DNA from: Humitalea rosea
GTDB taxonomy: Bacteria; Pseudomonadota; Alphaproteobacteria; Acetobacterales; Acetobacteraceae
Direction: 5' to 3'
Assembly: GCF_003253705.1 (NCBI RefSeq)
Contig: NZ_QKYU01000006.1
Coordinates: forward strand, 1 to 64,000
Length of the DNA: 64,000 nucleotides
Made by a program: the position numbers and the translations under genes. Under the pieces are notes generated by a model. It was not told the DNA's origin. It did no database searches and saw nothing but the letters and a program-made list of their open reading frames with translations. How positions within the stretch are numbered: position 1 is the stretch's first letter; each line of letters starts with the position of its first letter. Positions 17,385 through 27,400 of this stretch are shown piece after piece.

Positions 17385-19424
17385 TCACAGCCAGTCGAAG
17401 GCGGCACCGACCGGGGGGTGGTCGAAGGCCTCCGCCGCCTCGGTGGACATGCCGATCAGCACCACGACCTCGGTGCGGGTGACGGCGCCGGCCTCCAGCA
17501 GATGCGCCCAATAGGCGAGGCCCCCCGGGTCCGGTTCGCGTTCCAGCGCCTGGGCATAGATCGCGGCGACGAAGGTCGCGTGGCTGGAGCCTGCGTATTT
17601 GCCGAGGAATTCGTCGCTGCCGCCGATGGACTGGATCATTCCGCTCTCATCCAGATGCCCGTTCCGCAGCAGATCCGCCCAATAGACCAGCCCGCCCGCA
17701 TCCGGCGCGCGGTCGAAGACCGCATCATAGGCCATGGCGACGCGGCGGGTGATCGGGTCGGGGATGAAGACGCCGCCGGGATACAGCACCTCGAAGCGAT
17801 GCGCGGCCTCGCTGCTGTCGATGAAGACCGCGATGGTCTGGGCGCGTGACGCGCCGGCATCGAGCTGGGCGGTGTGCCACGCGGCGCCCCCAGCCTCCGG
17901 CTCGCGCCCCAGCGCCACGCGATAGAGCGCGGTGACCAGTGCTGCATTGGTCAGCCCGCCGAAGCGGGCGGTGAATTCCGGGCTGTCGAGGAAATTGTCG
18001 CTGATCTCCGCGACGCCGTGGCCGTGCTCGTAGAGGTCGATGAAGTAGAACAGCCCGCCGCTGTCCGGCAGGCGGTCCAGCAGGGTCATGTAGAGCCGGA
18101 TCATGGTCGCCGCGACGCCCTCGCCGCGAAAGTCGAGCACCCCATCGGCGAAGCGCAGCGTGTCGATCGCCGGCAGCCAGACGGTGGTGCCGTCGGTCAG
18201 GGCGACGCGGGTCAGACCGTCGTCGCCGGTGATGATGCTCTCGGTGTCGGCCAGGAAATGCTGGGTCTCGGCGTGGTCGGCGGCGGTGAGGAGGATGCCG
18301 GATTTCTGGGTGCCTGGGTGCAGAGGGTCGGGGGTTTCTCCTTCGTGGACGGGCGGTGGCGGAGGGGTGGGCGGCGGCGGTGCGGGGGGTGGGGGTGTGG
18401 GGGGAGGTGGCACCGGCGGTGGCGTTGGTGGCGGTGGATCGGGCGGGGGCGGCGTCGGCGGGACGGGAGGCGGCGGCACCGGAGGAGGTGAGACCGGCGG
18501 CGGTGAAACGGGGGGCGGCGAGACGGGAGGGGGCGAGACGGGGGGCGGCGAGACCGGGGGTGGCGAGACGGGAGGCGGTGAAACAGGAGGCGGTGACACC
18601 GGCGGTGGCGAGACCGGGGGTGGCGAGACGGGAGGCGGTGAAACGGGGGGCGGCGAGACCGGAGGTGGCGAGACCGGGGGTGGTGAAACAGGAGGTGGTA
18701 AAACCGGAGGCGGCGACACCGGCGGTGGTAAAATAGGCGGCACCGGCACGGGGGGCGGCGGCACCGGCGGTGGCGGCAGCACCGGGGGCGGGGCCGGCAG
18801 ATCATCCTCCACCGTCACATTCAGCACCTGCACCGCGACGCTGAAGGCGCGGCTGTTCACCCCATCGGACACCACCACCAGCACGCTGCGGGTCGTCCCC
18901 CCCTCCCGCAGCAGGTCCACGCCGGGGTTCAGCCGCAGCGTCTGTCCCTCAAAGCCGAACCAGACCGAATCCGGCCAGGCGACGCTGTAGCTCAGCGCCC
19001 CCGCGGTATCCGGGTCATCGGCCCGCATGTCGCCGATGACGCCGCCGATATCCGTCTCCAGCACGAAGCCGCCGTTGAGGAAGCGCAGATTGTCCGGCGG
19101 CGTGTCGTCCAGCCCGCGCAGGGTGATGGCGTAGCTCGCCGAGGCCGCGACCCAGGTGCCGCCGACCAGCGCCTGCACGCCGAAGCTCAGCACCGGATCG
19201 GTCCCGGCCGCCCAGGCCTCCCGGTCCAGCACCATGGCGGGGGTGATCGTCAGGGTGCGGCCATCCGGGCCGAGCACCGCGGTGAACCGCGCCGCATTCG
19301 CCCCGGTCAGGGCCACCGCCGTCGCCATGCTGCCGAGCGTCAGCACCGCCGACCAGTCGCCCGGCCGGCCATTCTCCAGGATTTCGAGGGGCACGACGCC
19401 CGAGAGGTTGAGGCTGGCCGGCAT
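17385..19424 (-). CDS. DUF4214 protein with cadherin-like head and proline-pentapeptide spacer
   Basis: Multidomain, probably extracellular protein of 679 residues. Residues 1-205 look like two cadherin-like beta domains (for example [20 protein letters not shown] and [20 protein letters not shown]). A long spacer follows at about residues 206-360, first built of PPPVS repeats and then mixed [10 protein letters not shown]. The C-terminal part has a short RTX-associated linker ([14 protein letters not shown]), then DUF4214 units from about residue 425, with [20 protein letters not shown] and [20 protein letters not shown]. There is no N-terminal signal peptide, so type I secretion by a C-terminal signal is likely but unproven. 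DUF4214 has no established biochemical function. Three more DUF4214-tailed proteins lie within 21 kb. Confidence 0.82.
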   Translation of the reverse strand: MPASLNLSGVVPLEILENGRPGDWSAVLTLGSMATAVALTGANAARFTAVLGPDGRTLTITPAMVLDREAWAAGTDPVLSFGVQALVGGTWVAASASYAITLRGLDDTPPDNLRFLNGGFVLETDIGGVIGDMRADDPDTAGALSYSVAWPDSVWFGFEGQTLRLNPGVDLLREGGTTRSVLVVVSDGVNSRAFSVAVQVLNVTVEDDLPAPPPVLPPPPVPPPPVPVPPILPPPVSPPPVLPPPVSPPPVSPPPVSPPPVSPPPVSPPPVSPPPVSPPPVSPPPVSPPPVSPPPVSPPPVSPPPVSPPPVSPPPVPPPPVPPTPPPPDPPPPTPPPVPPPPTPPPPAPPPPTPPPPPVHEGETPDPLHPGTQKSGILLTAADHAETQHFLADTESIITGDDGLTRVALTDGTTVWLPAIDTLRFADGVLDFRGEGVAATMIRLYMTLLDRLPDSGGLFYFIDLYEHGHGVAEISDNFLDSPEFTARFGGLTNAALVTALYRVALGREPEAGGAAWHTAQLDAGASRAQTIAVFIDSSEAAHRFEVLYPGGVFIPDPITRRVAMAYDAVFDRAPDAGGLVYWADLLRNGHLDESGMIQSIGGSDEFLGKYAGSSHATFVAAIYAQALEREPDPGGLAYWAHLLEAGAVTRTEVVVLIGMSTEAAEAFDHPPVGAAFDWL
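18345..18810 (-). repeat. Proline-rich tandem repeat, 15-base PPPVS unit
   Basis: In-frame 15-base repeats coding PPPVS, roughly sixteen near-perfect copies at about 18480-18745, flanked by diverged proline-rich units ([15 protein letters not shown]). Bases at synonymous sites differ between copies (GAAACG, GAGACC, GACACC variants), so the array is not a very recent expansion. It separates the beta-domain head from the DUF4214 tail and would form a stiff polyproline spacer. Confidence 0.9.
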
Positions 19425-19605
19425 GTCGGCCGCTCTTCTCGGCCCGGCCTGCTTTCGGAAGGCTGAACCGCGCTCCCTTTGCTGCCGGCTTCAGGGGCGC
19501 TATCTCGGGTGTAACAACCCGTGGTGCGGACCCGCGCGGGACGGCAGCAAGGTGGGCAGGTGCGGCGGTTCGGCCGGCGCCCCGCCCCAGGATTGGAGAC
19601 GGCAC

Positions 19606-21765
19606 GTGGCGCAGACACTCAAATTCGGTGCGATCGAAGTCGATGCCGCCCTGGCGCGCTTCTTCGCCGAGGAAGCCCTGCCTGGCACCGGGATCACCCC
19701 CGAGGCCTTCTGGTCGGGGCTGGAGGCGGTGGTCGCCGAACTCGCCCCCGCCAATGCGGCCCTGCTCGCCGAGCGCGACGCGCTCGCCGCCAAGATCGAC
19801 GCCTGGCACCGCGCCCATCCGGCCCGCCCGATCGATGCCGCCGCCTATGACGCCTTCCTGCGCGGGATCGGCTATCTGCTGCCCGAGGGCGCGGATTTCG
19901 CCATCACCACCGCCGATGTGGACCCCGAGATCGCGACCATGGCCGGCCCGCAGCTTGTGGTGCCCGTCTCCAACGCCCGCTATGCGCTGAACGCCGCCAA
20001 CGCCCGCTGGGGCAGCCTGTATGACGCGCTCTACGGCACCGATGCGATCCCCGACGCCGATGGCGCCGCCCGTGGCCGTGGCTACAATCCCGCGCGCGGC
20101 GCCCTGGTCATCGCCCGCGCCAAGGCGGCGCTGGACCAAGGCGCTCCGCTCGCCGGCGCCGGCCATGCCGATGTCGCGGCCTATGCCGTGGCCGGCGGGG
20201 CGCTGGTCGCGACCTTGACCGATGGCCGCGCGGTGCCGCTGGCCGATCCCGCCGCCTTCGTCGGCTATGACGGCCCGGCCGAGGCGCCGACCGCGGTGCT
20301 GCTCGCCTGCCACGGGCTGCACCTGGAAATCCACATCGACCGCGCGCATGCGATCGGCGCGACCGATCCCGCCGGCATGTCGGACCTCGTGCTGGAATCC
20401 GCGCTGACGACCATCCAGGATTGCGAGGACAGCGTCGCCGCCGTCGATGCCGCCGACAAGGTTGAGGTCTATCGCAACTGGCTCGGGCTGATGCGCGGCG
20501 ACCTGACCGCCGAGTTCAGCAAGGGCGGCAAGACCCTGCACCGTGCGCTGAACCCGGACCGGTCATGGAGCGCGCCGAAGGGCGGCACCATCACCCTGCC
20601 AGGCCGTTCGGTGATGCTGGTCCGCAACGTCGGCCACCACATGATGACCGATGCCGTGACCTGGCAGGGACGCGAGATCCCGGAGACCATCCTGGATGCG
20701 CTCTGCACCGCCGCCATCGCGCTGCATGACATCAACGGCAAGCGCCTGAACTCCCGCGCCGGCAGCATGTATGTCGTGAAGCCGAAGATGCATGGGCCCG
20801 CCGAGGTCGCCTGGGCCAATACGCTGTTCGGCAAGGTCGAGGCCGTGCTCGGCATGACGCCCAACACCATGAAGATGGGGATCATGGATGAGGAGCGCCG
20901 GACCACGGTGAACCTCAAGGAATGCATCCGCGCCGCCTCCGCCCGGGTCTGCTTCATCAACACCGGCTTCCTGGATCGCACCGGCGATGAGATCCACACC
21001 TCGATGGAAGCCGGCGCGATGCTGCGCAAAGGCGACATGCGGGGCGCGCCCTGGATCAAGGCCTATGAGGATTGGAACGTCGATGTCGGGCTGATCTGCG
21101 GCCTGCGCGGCCGCGCCCAGATCGGCAAGGGCATGTGGGCCGCCCCGGACGCCATGGCCGACATGCTGGTGCAGAAGATCGGCCACCCCAAGGCCGGCGC
21201 CAGCACCGCCTGGGTGCCGAGTCCGACCGCCGCAACCCTGCATGCGCTGCACTACCACATGGTCGATGTTGCCGCGCGCCAGGCCGAGATCGCCGCAGGC
21301 GGGCGTCGTGGCAAGCTGTCGGACCTGCTGACCGTGCCGCTCGCCGCCGACACCAACTGGCCCGCCGATGCCGTGCAGCAGGAGCTGGACAACAATGCCC
21401 AGGGCATCCTCGGCTACGTCGTGCGCTGGGTGGACCAGGGGGTCGGCTGCTCCAAGGTGCCGGACGTCCATGACGTCGGGCTGATGGAGGATCGCGCGAC
21501 GCTGCGGATCAGCGCCCAGCACATCGCCAACTGGCTGCGCCACGGCATCGCGACCAAGGAGCAGGTGACTGAAACGATGCGGCGCATGGCGGCGGTGGTG
21601 GACCGGCAGAATGCCGGGGATGCCGCCTATACCCCGATGGCCCCGGATTTCTCGGGCCCGGCTTTTCGGGCCGCCTGCGATCTGGTGTTCGAGGGCGCGA
21701 CCCAGCCCAACGGCTATACGGAATTCATCCTGCATGCGAGCCGAAGGGCCGCCAAGGCCGGGTGA
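19606..21765 (+). CDS. glcB: Malate synthase G
   Basis: Condenses glyoxylate and acetyl-CoA to malate, 719 residues, the usual length of the monomeric G form. The start is a GTG at 19606 with TTGGAGA 7 bases upstream; it gives the expected N-terminus (after the initiator, [15 protein letters not shown]). Earlier in-frame ATGs fall in the divergent promoter region. Family signatures present: [61 protein letters not shown] (with the catalytic Arg region) and [17 protein letters not shown]. Cytosolic. It is divergent from the DUF4214 gene and is followed by a small lipoprotein gene. With GlcF and the glyoxylate aminotransferase further on, it points to active glyoxylate use. Confidence 0.97.
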   Translation: MAQTLKFGAIEVDAALARFFAEEALPGTGITPEAFWSGLEAVVAELAPANAALLAERDALAAKIDAWHRAHPARPIDAAAYDAFLRGIGYLLPEGADFAITTADVDPEIATMAGPQLVVPVSNARYALNAANARWGSLYDALYGTDAIPDADGAARGRGYNPARGALVIARAKAALDQGAPLAGAGHADVAAYAVAGGALVATLTDGRAVPLADPAAFVGYDGPAEAPTAVLLACHGLHLEIHIDRAHAIGATDPAGMSDLVLESALTTIQDCEDSVAAVDAADKVEVYRNWLGLMRGDLTAEFSKGGKTLHRALNPDRSWSAPKGGTITLPGRSVMLVRNVGHHMMTDAVTWQGREIPETILDALCTAAIALHDINGKRLNSRAGSMYVVKPKMHGPAEVAWANTLFGKVEAVLGMTPNTMKMGIMDEERRTTVNLKECIRAASARVCFINTGFLDRTGDEIHTSMEAGAMLRKGDMRGAPWIKAYEDWNVDVGLICGLRGRAQIGKGMWAAPDAMADMLVQKIGHPKAGASTAWVPSPTAATLHALHYHMVDVAARQAEIAAGGRRGKLSDLLTVPLAADTNWPADAVQQELDNNAQGILGYVVRWVDQGVGCSKVPDVHDVGLMEDRATLRISAQHIANWLRHGIATKEQVTETMRRMAAVVDRQNAGDAAYTPMAPDFSGPAFRAACDLVFEGATQPNGYTEFILHASRRAAKAG

Positions 21766-21798
21766 CGCGCCGCGCAAGCCGGGGCTAGACTGCCAGCC

Positions 21799-22134
21799 AT
21801 GACCCTACGCGCCGCGTCCTTCGGATTGATCTCGCTGCTGACCCTGGGCGGCTGCGTCGGCAGCAGCCCCGCAGCGGTGCTGGAACCCGGCGTCTTCGGG
21901 ATCACCTCACGCGGCGGTACGCAGCGCGCGATGGTCGAGCGCGGGGTCGCGGCGGCCAATCGCCATTGCGCCGCCGATGACCGGATGATGGCCCCGATCC
22001 GGACCGAAATCGGCGATGACCGGTACATCATCGCCTTTCGCTGCCTCCCGCCCGGGGATCCGATCCTGAGCAGCCGCGGTATCGTGCCGCTGCCGCGTGA
22101 GGAACGGGCGAGGGACGCGGCGGCGGGGCGCTGA
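21799..22134 (+). CDS. Small hypothetical lipoprotein
   Basis: Protein of 111 residues with a lipoprotein signal (MTLRAASFGLISLLTLGGC, lipobox LGGC, Cys19) and therefore probably anchored in a membrane. The mature part is short and includes GGTQRAMVERGVAAANRHCA and YIIAFRCLPPGDP, with two Cys that could pair. I do not recognise a family with confidence. It lies 33 bases after malate synthase on the same strand, and its stop is one base from the stop of the convergent DUF4214 gene. Confidence 0.7.
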   Translation: MTLRAASFGLISLLTLGGCVGSSPAAVLEPGVFGITSRGGTQRAMVERGVAAANRHCAADDRMMAPIRTEIGDDRYIIAFRCLPPGDPILSSRGIVPLPREERARDAAAGR

Positions 22135-22135
22135 C

Positions 22136-23401
22136 TCAGCCGCCCAGGAACACCCAGCCGTCATGGGTCGCGTCCGCGGTCGCCGCCCGATGCTCCATCG
22201 AGTCCGACAGCGCCAGCAGCAGGGCGCCGTCACTGAGCCCGTCGTCAAGCTGCGCGACCCAGAACTGCAACCCTTCGGCATCCGGCGCGCGGTCCAGCAT
22301 GCTCGCATAAAGCTGCGTGACGAGGCCGGCATGATCGGCGCCGGCATGGGTCTGCGCGAATTCCGCCGAGGCGGCGAAGCCCGTCGCGACCTGTAGCGCC
22401 GCGGTGCCGGATTTGAGCTGCGCGGTCCAATAGGCGAGCCCCGCCGCATCCGGCGCCCGGTCCAGGGCCGCGTGATAAAGCCGCCACGCCTCCGCCGCCG
22501 CATCGTCGCCGATGGTGTGCAGGCGCTGCAGGATATGCTCGGTGCTTTCCGAGAAGCCCAGCAGCACCTCGGCCCGGCTGGCCTCGGCGCCGAGGCGCCC
22601 GGTCCAATAGGCAAGCTCGCCCGAGCCGCCCTCGCGCCCCAGGGTGTCCTGATAGAGCAGCCGCACGAAGGCCTCGTCATCCAGGCCGCCAAACCGCGCC
22701 GTTGCCTCGTCGGTCGCCGCCATGAGCCGCGCGACGCCGGCGAGGTCGGAGCGGCCACTGTCCAGCAGATCGGTCCAGAAGCTTAGCCCGGCGATATCGG
22801 CGGTGCGGCCGAGCGCCGCCTGGTACAGATGCGCGACCTCGGCAGCACTTCCGGTCGGATCGAAGACGCCGATGCCATCGGCGAAGGTGATCTGCGTCTG
22901 CCCGACCAGGATGTGCAGGGCGTCGCGGCCCTCCATCCGGTCCTGGACCACGCCCTCGTAGCCGATCGAGCCCAGGATCAGGTAGCCGTCGTGTGGGCCC
23001 CGCAGCAGCAGCGGCGGGCCGCGTGGAAGGTCGTCGTTCAGGATCGTGACGCTGACCGCCGAGTAGTAGCTGTAGCCCCAATGCGGGAAACTCGGGTCGA
23101 TCTGGAACAGCTCGGCAAAGATGATGGCGAAGCTCTCATCCCATTCCAGCATCTGGTCGCCCACGACCTGGACGATGAAATCCTGGGTCACCGCCCCGGC
23201 CGCGACGCTGATCCGCGCATCGGTGGGCAGGATGAGGTCGGCGCTGTTGGCGGAATGCGGCCAGGCGCCCATCCAGGTCCAGCGCAGCTCGGCCGGGGTC
23301 GCCAGCGGGCCGGTCAGGGAGGTGATGTGGAAGCGGACGTCAGTGGTGCCGCCATCCCCCTCGCGGAGAATGGCCGGATCAGCCGTGATCGTGAATGACA
23401 T
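22136..23401 (-). CDS. DUF4214 protein with N-terminal Calx-beta-like domain
   Basis: Protein of 421 residues. Residues 1-115 look like a Calx-beta-type calcium-binding beta domain (ITADPAILREGDGGTTDVRF, VAAGAVTQDFIVQVVGDQML, SVTILNDDLP). A short RTX-associated linker (ITFADGIGVFD, near residue 175) leads into DUF4214 units from about 185 to the end: LYQAALGRTADIAGLSFWT, LYQDTLGREGGSGELAYWT and LYASMLDRAPDAEGLQFWV. There is no signal peptide, consistent with a type I secretion substrate (inference). It shares its tail design, including the FSESTEH motif, with the giant protein downstream of the M19 gene. Function unknown. Confidence 0.8.
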   Translation of the reverse strand: MSFTITADPAILREGDGGTTDVRFHITSLTGPLATPAELRWTWMGAWPHSANSADLILPTDARISVAAGAVTQDFIVQVVGDQMLEWDESFAIIFAELFQIDPSFPHWGYSYYSAVSVTILNDDLPRGPPLLLRGPHDGYLILGSIGYEGVVQDRMEGRDALHILVGQTQITFADGIGVFDPTGSAAEVAHLYQAALGRTADIAGLSFWTDLLDSGRSDLAGVARLMAATDEATARFGGLDDEAFVRLLYQDTLGREGGSGELAYWTGRLGAEASRAEVLLGFSESTEHILQRLHTIGDDAAAEAWRLYHAALDRAPDAAGLAYWTAQLKSGTAALQVATGFAASAEFAQTHAGADHAGLVTQLYASMLDRAPDAEGLQFWVAQLDDGLSDGALLLALSDSMEHRAATADATHDGWVFLGG

Positions 23402-23425
23402 CGATCGCCCCTCCCTGGCCTGTCC

Positions 23426-24427
23426 TCAGGCCGTGGCGCTCTTCGCCGCCACCCGCATCAGCCGCAGGAAATTCCCTGACCACAGCAGCCCGATCTCGCG
23501 CGCGGTATAGCCGCGGGCGATCAGCCCCTCGGTCACGGCGCCGGTCTGGCTCGCATCCTTCCAGCCGGTGAAGCCGCCGCCGCCGTCGAAATCGGAGGAC
23601 AGGCCGGTGTGGTCGATCCCGATCCGCCGCACCGCATGGCCCACATGGTCGAGGTAGTCCGACAGCGACGCCCGCCCGTCGGCGCGCAGAAAGCTGCCGA
23701 CGGCGGTGATCTGGGCAAGGCCGCCGACCGCGCGCAGGGCGTCGAGCTGCTCGTCATCCAGGTTGCGCGGATGGTCGGTCAGCGCGCGGCAGCCGGTATG
23801 GGTCGCCACGATCGGGCTGCGCGAGACCCGCGCCGCCTGCAACATCGCCGCCTTGGAGGCATGGGAGACATCGACCAGCATCCCGAGCCGGTTCAGCTCG
23901 GCGATCGCCGCCCGCCCGAATTCCGAGAGCCCGCCATGCTCCTCCGGCCCATCGCCCAAAGCGGGCTTGGGCCGCGCGGCATCGGCGAGGTCATTGTGCC
24001 CGTCATGGGTGAGGGTGAGGTAGATCGCCCCCGCCTTGTGGAACTCGGCCAGCGCGGAGATCTCGCCGCCCATCGCATAGCCGTTCTCCACACCGGCAAG
24101 GATCGCGAGCTTGCCGGCCGCGAAGGCGGCCTCGACCTCATCGGCGGTGCGGGCGGCGACACGGGGCGGGCCGACCGGATTGGCGGCATCGGCGGCGATC
24201 CGCGCCAGCATCCCATCGGCGCGGGCGCGGGCGGCGGCATTGCCGGCCGCATCGCGCGCGCCCTGGCCGACATAGGCGATGAGCACGACGGCCCCCATCC
24301 CGCCCGCCACCATCTTCGGAAAATCGACGCAGCGCGCCGAGGGCAGGGCCGGGTCGGGCGTCTCGGGCCAGGGGAAATCGACATGGGTGTCGAGGACGAG
24401 GGTGGTCTGGTGGAGGGTGTCGGGCAT
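23426..24427 (-). CDS. Membrane dipeptidase-type zinc peptidase (family M19)
   Basis: Renal-dipeptidase-like amidohydrolase of 333 residues that cleaves dipeptides or related amides. Metal-site elements are present in order: LDTHVDFPWPE (HxD), GVENGYAMG with the bridging Glu, LTLTHDGHNDLAD, LVDVSHASKA and ATHTGCRALTDHPRNLDDEQ, then GIDHTGLSSDFDGGGG. The ATG at 24427 matches the family N-terminus; upstream codons fall in the gap to the giant gene. It is probably cytosolic, with no signal peptide. It lies 52 bases downstream of the 9.6-kb gene on the same strand and may be read from the same transcript, but a functional link is not evident. Confidence 0.92.
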   Translation of the reverse strand: MPDTLHQTTLVLDTHVDFPWPETPDPALPSARCVDFPKMVAGGMGAVVLIAYVGQGARDAAGNAAARARADGMLARIAADAANPVGPPRVAARTADEVEAAFAAGKLAILAGVENGYAMGGEISALAEFHKAGAIYLTLTHDGHNDLADAARPKPALGDGPEEHGGLSEFGRAAIAELNRLGMLVDVSHASKAAMLQAARVSRSPIVATHTGCRALTDHPRNLDDEQLDALRAVGGLAQITAVGSFLRADGRASLSDYLDHVGHAVRRIGIDHTGLSSDFDGGGGFTGWKDASQTGAVTEGLIARGYTAREIGLLWSGNFLRLMRVAAKSATA

Positions 24428-24479
24428 GCCCCGATTTGGGGCACCCCGACACCCTCCGGTCAAGCCGGGCGCCGCAGGT

Positions 24480-27400
24480 TCAGGCGAAGAGAATGCCGAA
24501 CAGATGCGGATCGGCATTGGTGATGTTGGCCGCCGTCAGCGCCTGGTGCTCGGCGCTCTCGCTGAAGTCGAGCACGAGATCGGCGCGATCCGCCGGCCCG
24601 GCCAGCACCCCGGTCCAATAGGCGATGTCACCCGGCGTCGCCGCGCGATCCAGCGCATTGTCGTAGAGGGCCGAGACGAAGCCCGCATCATCCAACGCGC
24701 CATAGGTCGTGAGGAACTCGCCGCTGGCGGCGAAGGCATCGGCGGCCGAGGCGAGGGTGGCCGAGCCGCCCTCGATCAGCGTGGTCCAGTAGTGCAGACC
24801 GCCGAGATCCGGCAGGCGGTCGAAGACCGTGTCGTAGAGGCGGGCGATCTGCGCCGATGTCCCGTTCAGGTCCCAGATGCCATTGGCCACGATCCCCGCG
24901 GTGTGCTCGCGGTTCTCGGGGCTTTCGCTGAACTGCACCAGCAGATCGGCGCGGCTGCCACCCGAATTGAGGACCCCGGTCCAGAAGGCCACACCACCGG
25001 CATCGCCGGCGCGGCCGAGCACGTTCTGGTAGAGCTGATCGACGAAGCCCGCATTGTCCGGCGTGCCGAAGCGCGTGGCGAATTCGCTGCTGCCCAGGAA
25101 GGAGCTGGCCAAAGAGGCGAGCGGCGTGCCGTGCTCGACCGCCTCGATCCAGTAGTTCAGCCCGCCCTGGTCCGCATCGCGGCCAAGGGCTGCCTGGTAG
25201 AGGCGAACCACCTCGGCCGGGGCGCCATTGGTGTCGAAGGAGAGGCGGCCATCGACGAAGGTGATCTGTTCCACGTTGCGGAACAGGTCGATGCCCTCGG
25301 CCGAGTCCAGCCGGAAGTTGCCGTCCGGCAGGGCGGCGTGGCTGGCGCCGCGGAAGCCCGACCAATCCAGCACGGCGTTGTCGTAGCCGCTGCCGCCATC
25401 GACGTAGTCGTTGCCGGGGGCAGGGCGCAGCACGTCATTGCCGGTGCCGCCGAACAGCGCGTCATCGCCCGCACCGCCGATCATGTTGTCGTCGCCGTCG
25501 CCGCCGAGCAGCCAGTCATTGCCGCCATTGCCGGCCATGTAGTCGGCGACGTGGCTGCCGATCGCGCTCTCATCGCCTTCGCTGCCGTAGAAGGCGGCGA
25601 CGGAGGCGGCGATGCGCAGCGGGATGGCGGGATCGTTCGCGGCGATGCTGCCCGGCATCTGCGCCAGGTTCGGCTCGAACCGCATGCCGGGCAGGGTCAG
25701 CGTGTCGACGTGCGCACCGGGGTAGTCGTTGAACTGGATGGCATCGTTCGGGCCGAAGTAGACGGTGATGAGCCCGTTGATCCGCCCCATCGCCAGCGGC
25801 GCGCTGTAGCCATAGATGGTCAGCGTGTCGCCCTCGCCGGGCTTGAAATCGAGCATCTGATCGACGCCGTCGCCGACGCGGTAGATGAAGCGATCCGCCC
25901 CGCCATTGCCTTCTAGCCTGTCGCCCACGGTGACGTTGACGATGCGGCCACCGACGAGGCCCGCCGTGCCATTGTCGGTGCCGCCGATGACAACGTCATC
26001 GCCATCGGCCCCTTGCAGCGTGTCATTGCCGCTGCCGCCCGAAACCCAGTCATTGCCGGCATTGCCGGTCAGGATATCGGCGCCGGCGCCACCGAAGAGG
26101 ACGTCGTCGCCGCCTTCGCCCTGCATGTTGTCGTCGCCGTCGCCGCCGAACAGGACGTCGTTACCATTGCCGCCCTCGCCGACATCATTGCCGGCGCCGC
26201 CCGTGATCAGGTCGTCGCCGTCCTGGCCCTGGACGTTGTCGTCGCCGTTGCCGCCATGGATCTCGTCGTCGCCATTGCCGCCGGTGATGGCGTCATTGCC
26301 GTCGCCGCCCTTGAGGCAATCATCGCCATCGAGGCCATTGATCGCGTCATTGCCGGAATTGCCGAAGACGTTGTCATTGTCGGGCGTGCCCGGGAAGGAC
26401 TGATCGCCCGCCCCGAGGTCGATGGTCTGCCCGTTCTGGCAGGTGCTGCCGGTCGCATAGATGAGGCCTGCATCGCCCCGGTTGTCCGACCCGCCGGAGA
26501 CGAGGAAGGGCGTCCAGGAGGAGGCGCCGGTGACGGTATTGGCGTCGCTGTCCACGGCCTCGTTGCCGCCGACATCCTGGGTGGTGAAGGCGAGGCCCGC
26601 CGGCGTCATGAAGGCGACGCCATAGGTGCCGGGGCGAAGACCGCCGAACCCGTAGTGGCCGTTGGCATCGGTGACCGTGGTGCGGCCGGTGAAGAGGCCG
26701 GCCGCATCGAGCAACTGTACGGTGATGCCGCGGACCGCTGCCTCGTCATTGGCATGGATGCCATTGCGATCGGCATCCAGCCAGACGTCGCCCGAGAGCG
26801 TCGCCGGACGGTAGAGGCCGGCATCGCGCGTCAGGTCATCATCGCCGCCGCCCAGGAGGAAGGCATCGCCGCGGCCGCTGGTCGGGTCCGCGTCGCTGTC
26901 GGCGAAGACGTTCGGCGTGGCGCCCTTATGCGTGAACTCGTAGCCGACCGGCTTCACGAACGCGACGATATAGGTGCCGGGATTGCGGTTCTGGAACAGA
27001 TAGTAGCCGTTGCCGTCGGTAGTCGCCGTCGCCAGCACGGTGCCTGCGCCATCGAGCAACCGCACCGTGACGCCGGCCACACCGGGCTCGCCGATCTGCT
27101 GGATACCGTCGCCGTTGATGTCGTCCCAGACGAAATCGCCGATCTTGGTCTTGTAGTAGAAGCCGCCGTCCAGATCGCGATGGTTGCTGCCGGAGACCAG
27201 CGTGACCACGTCGCTGAAGCCATTCGCGTCCAGATCGCTGTCCAACGCATCGCCGGTCGCATCCTTGGGCGAGGTGAAGGTGAGGGCGGGGCCCTCCATC
27301 TTCACCCGGTAGTCGCCGGGCTTGAGGCCGGTGAACTCATAGGCGCCATTCACATCGGTGAAGACGACAGGGCCGATGGCATCGCCCGCGGCATTGAGCA

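Noticed and set aside
18480-18745. Regularly spaced short repeats that could be a CRISPR array
   Set aside because: The unit is 15 bases with no spacers between copies, and it is in frame within a gene.
18103-18990. Glycine-rich plus-strand frame (GGGETGGGE repeats), possible PE-PGRS or silk-like protein
   Set aside because: It is the exact antisense of the PPPVS array. The minus-strand frame links a beta-domain head to a DUF4214 tail, so that is the coding strand.
19156-19605. Upstream ATG starts for malate synthase
   Set aside because: They lie inside the divergent DUF4214 gene and its promoter region. The GTG at 19606 has a good ribosome site and gives the normal 719-residue protein.
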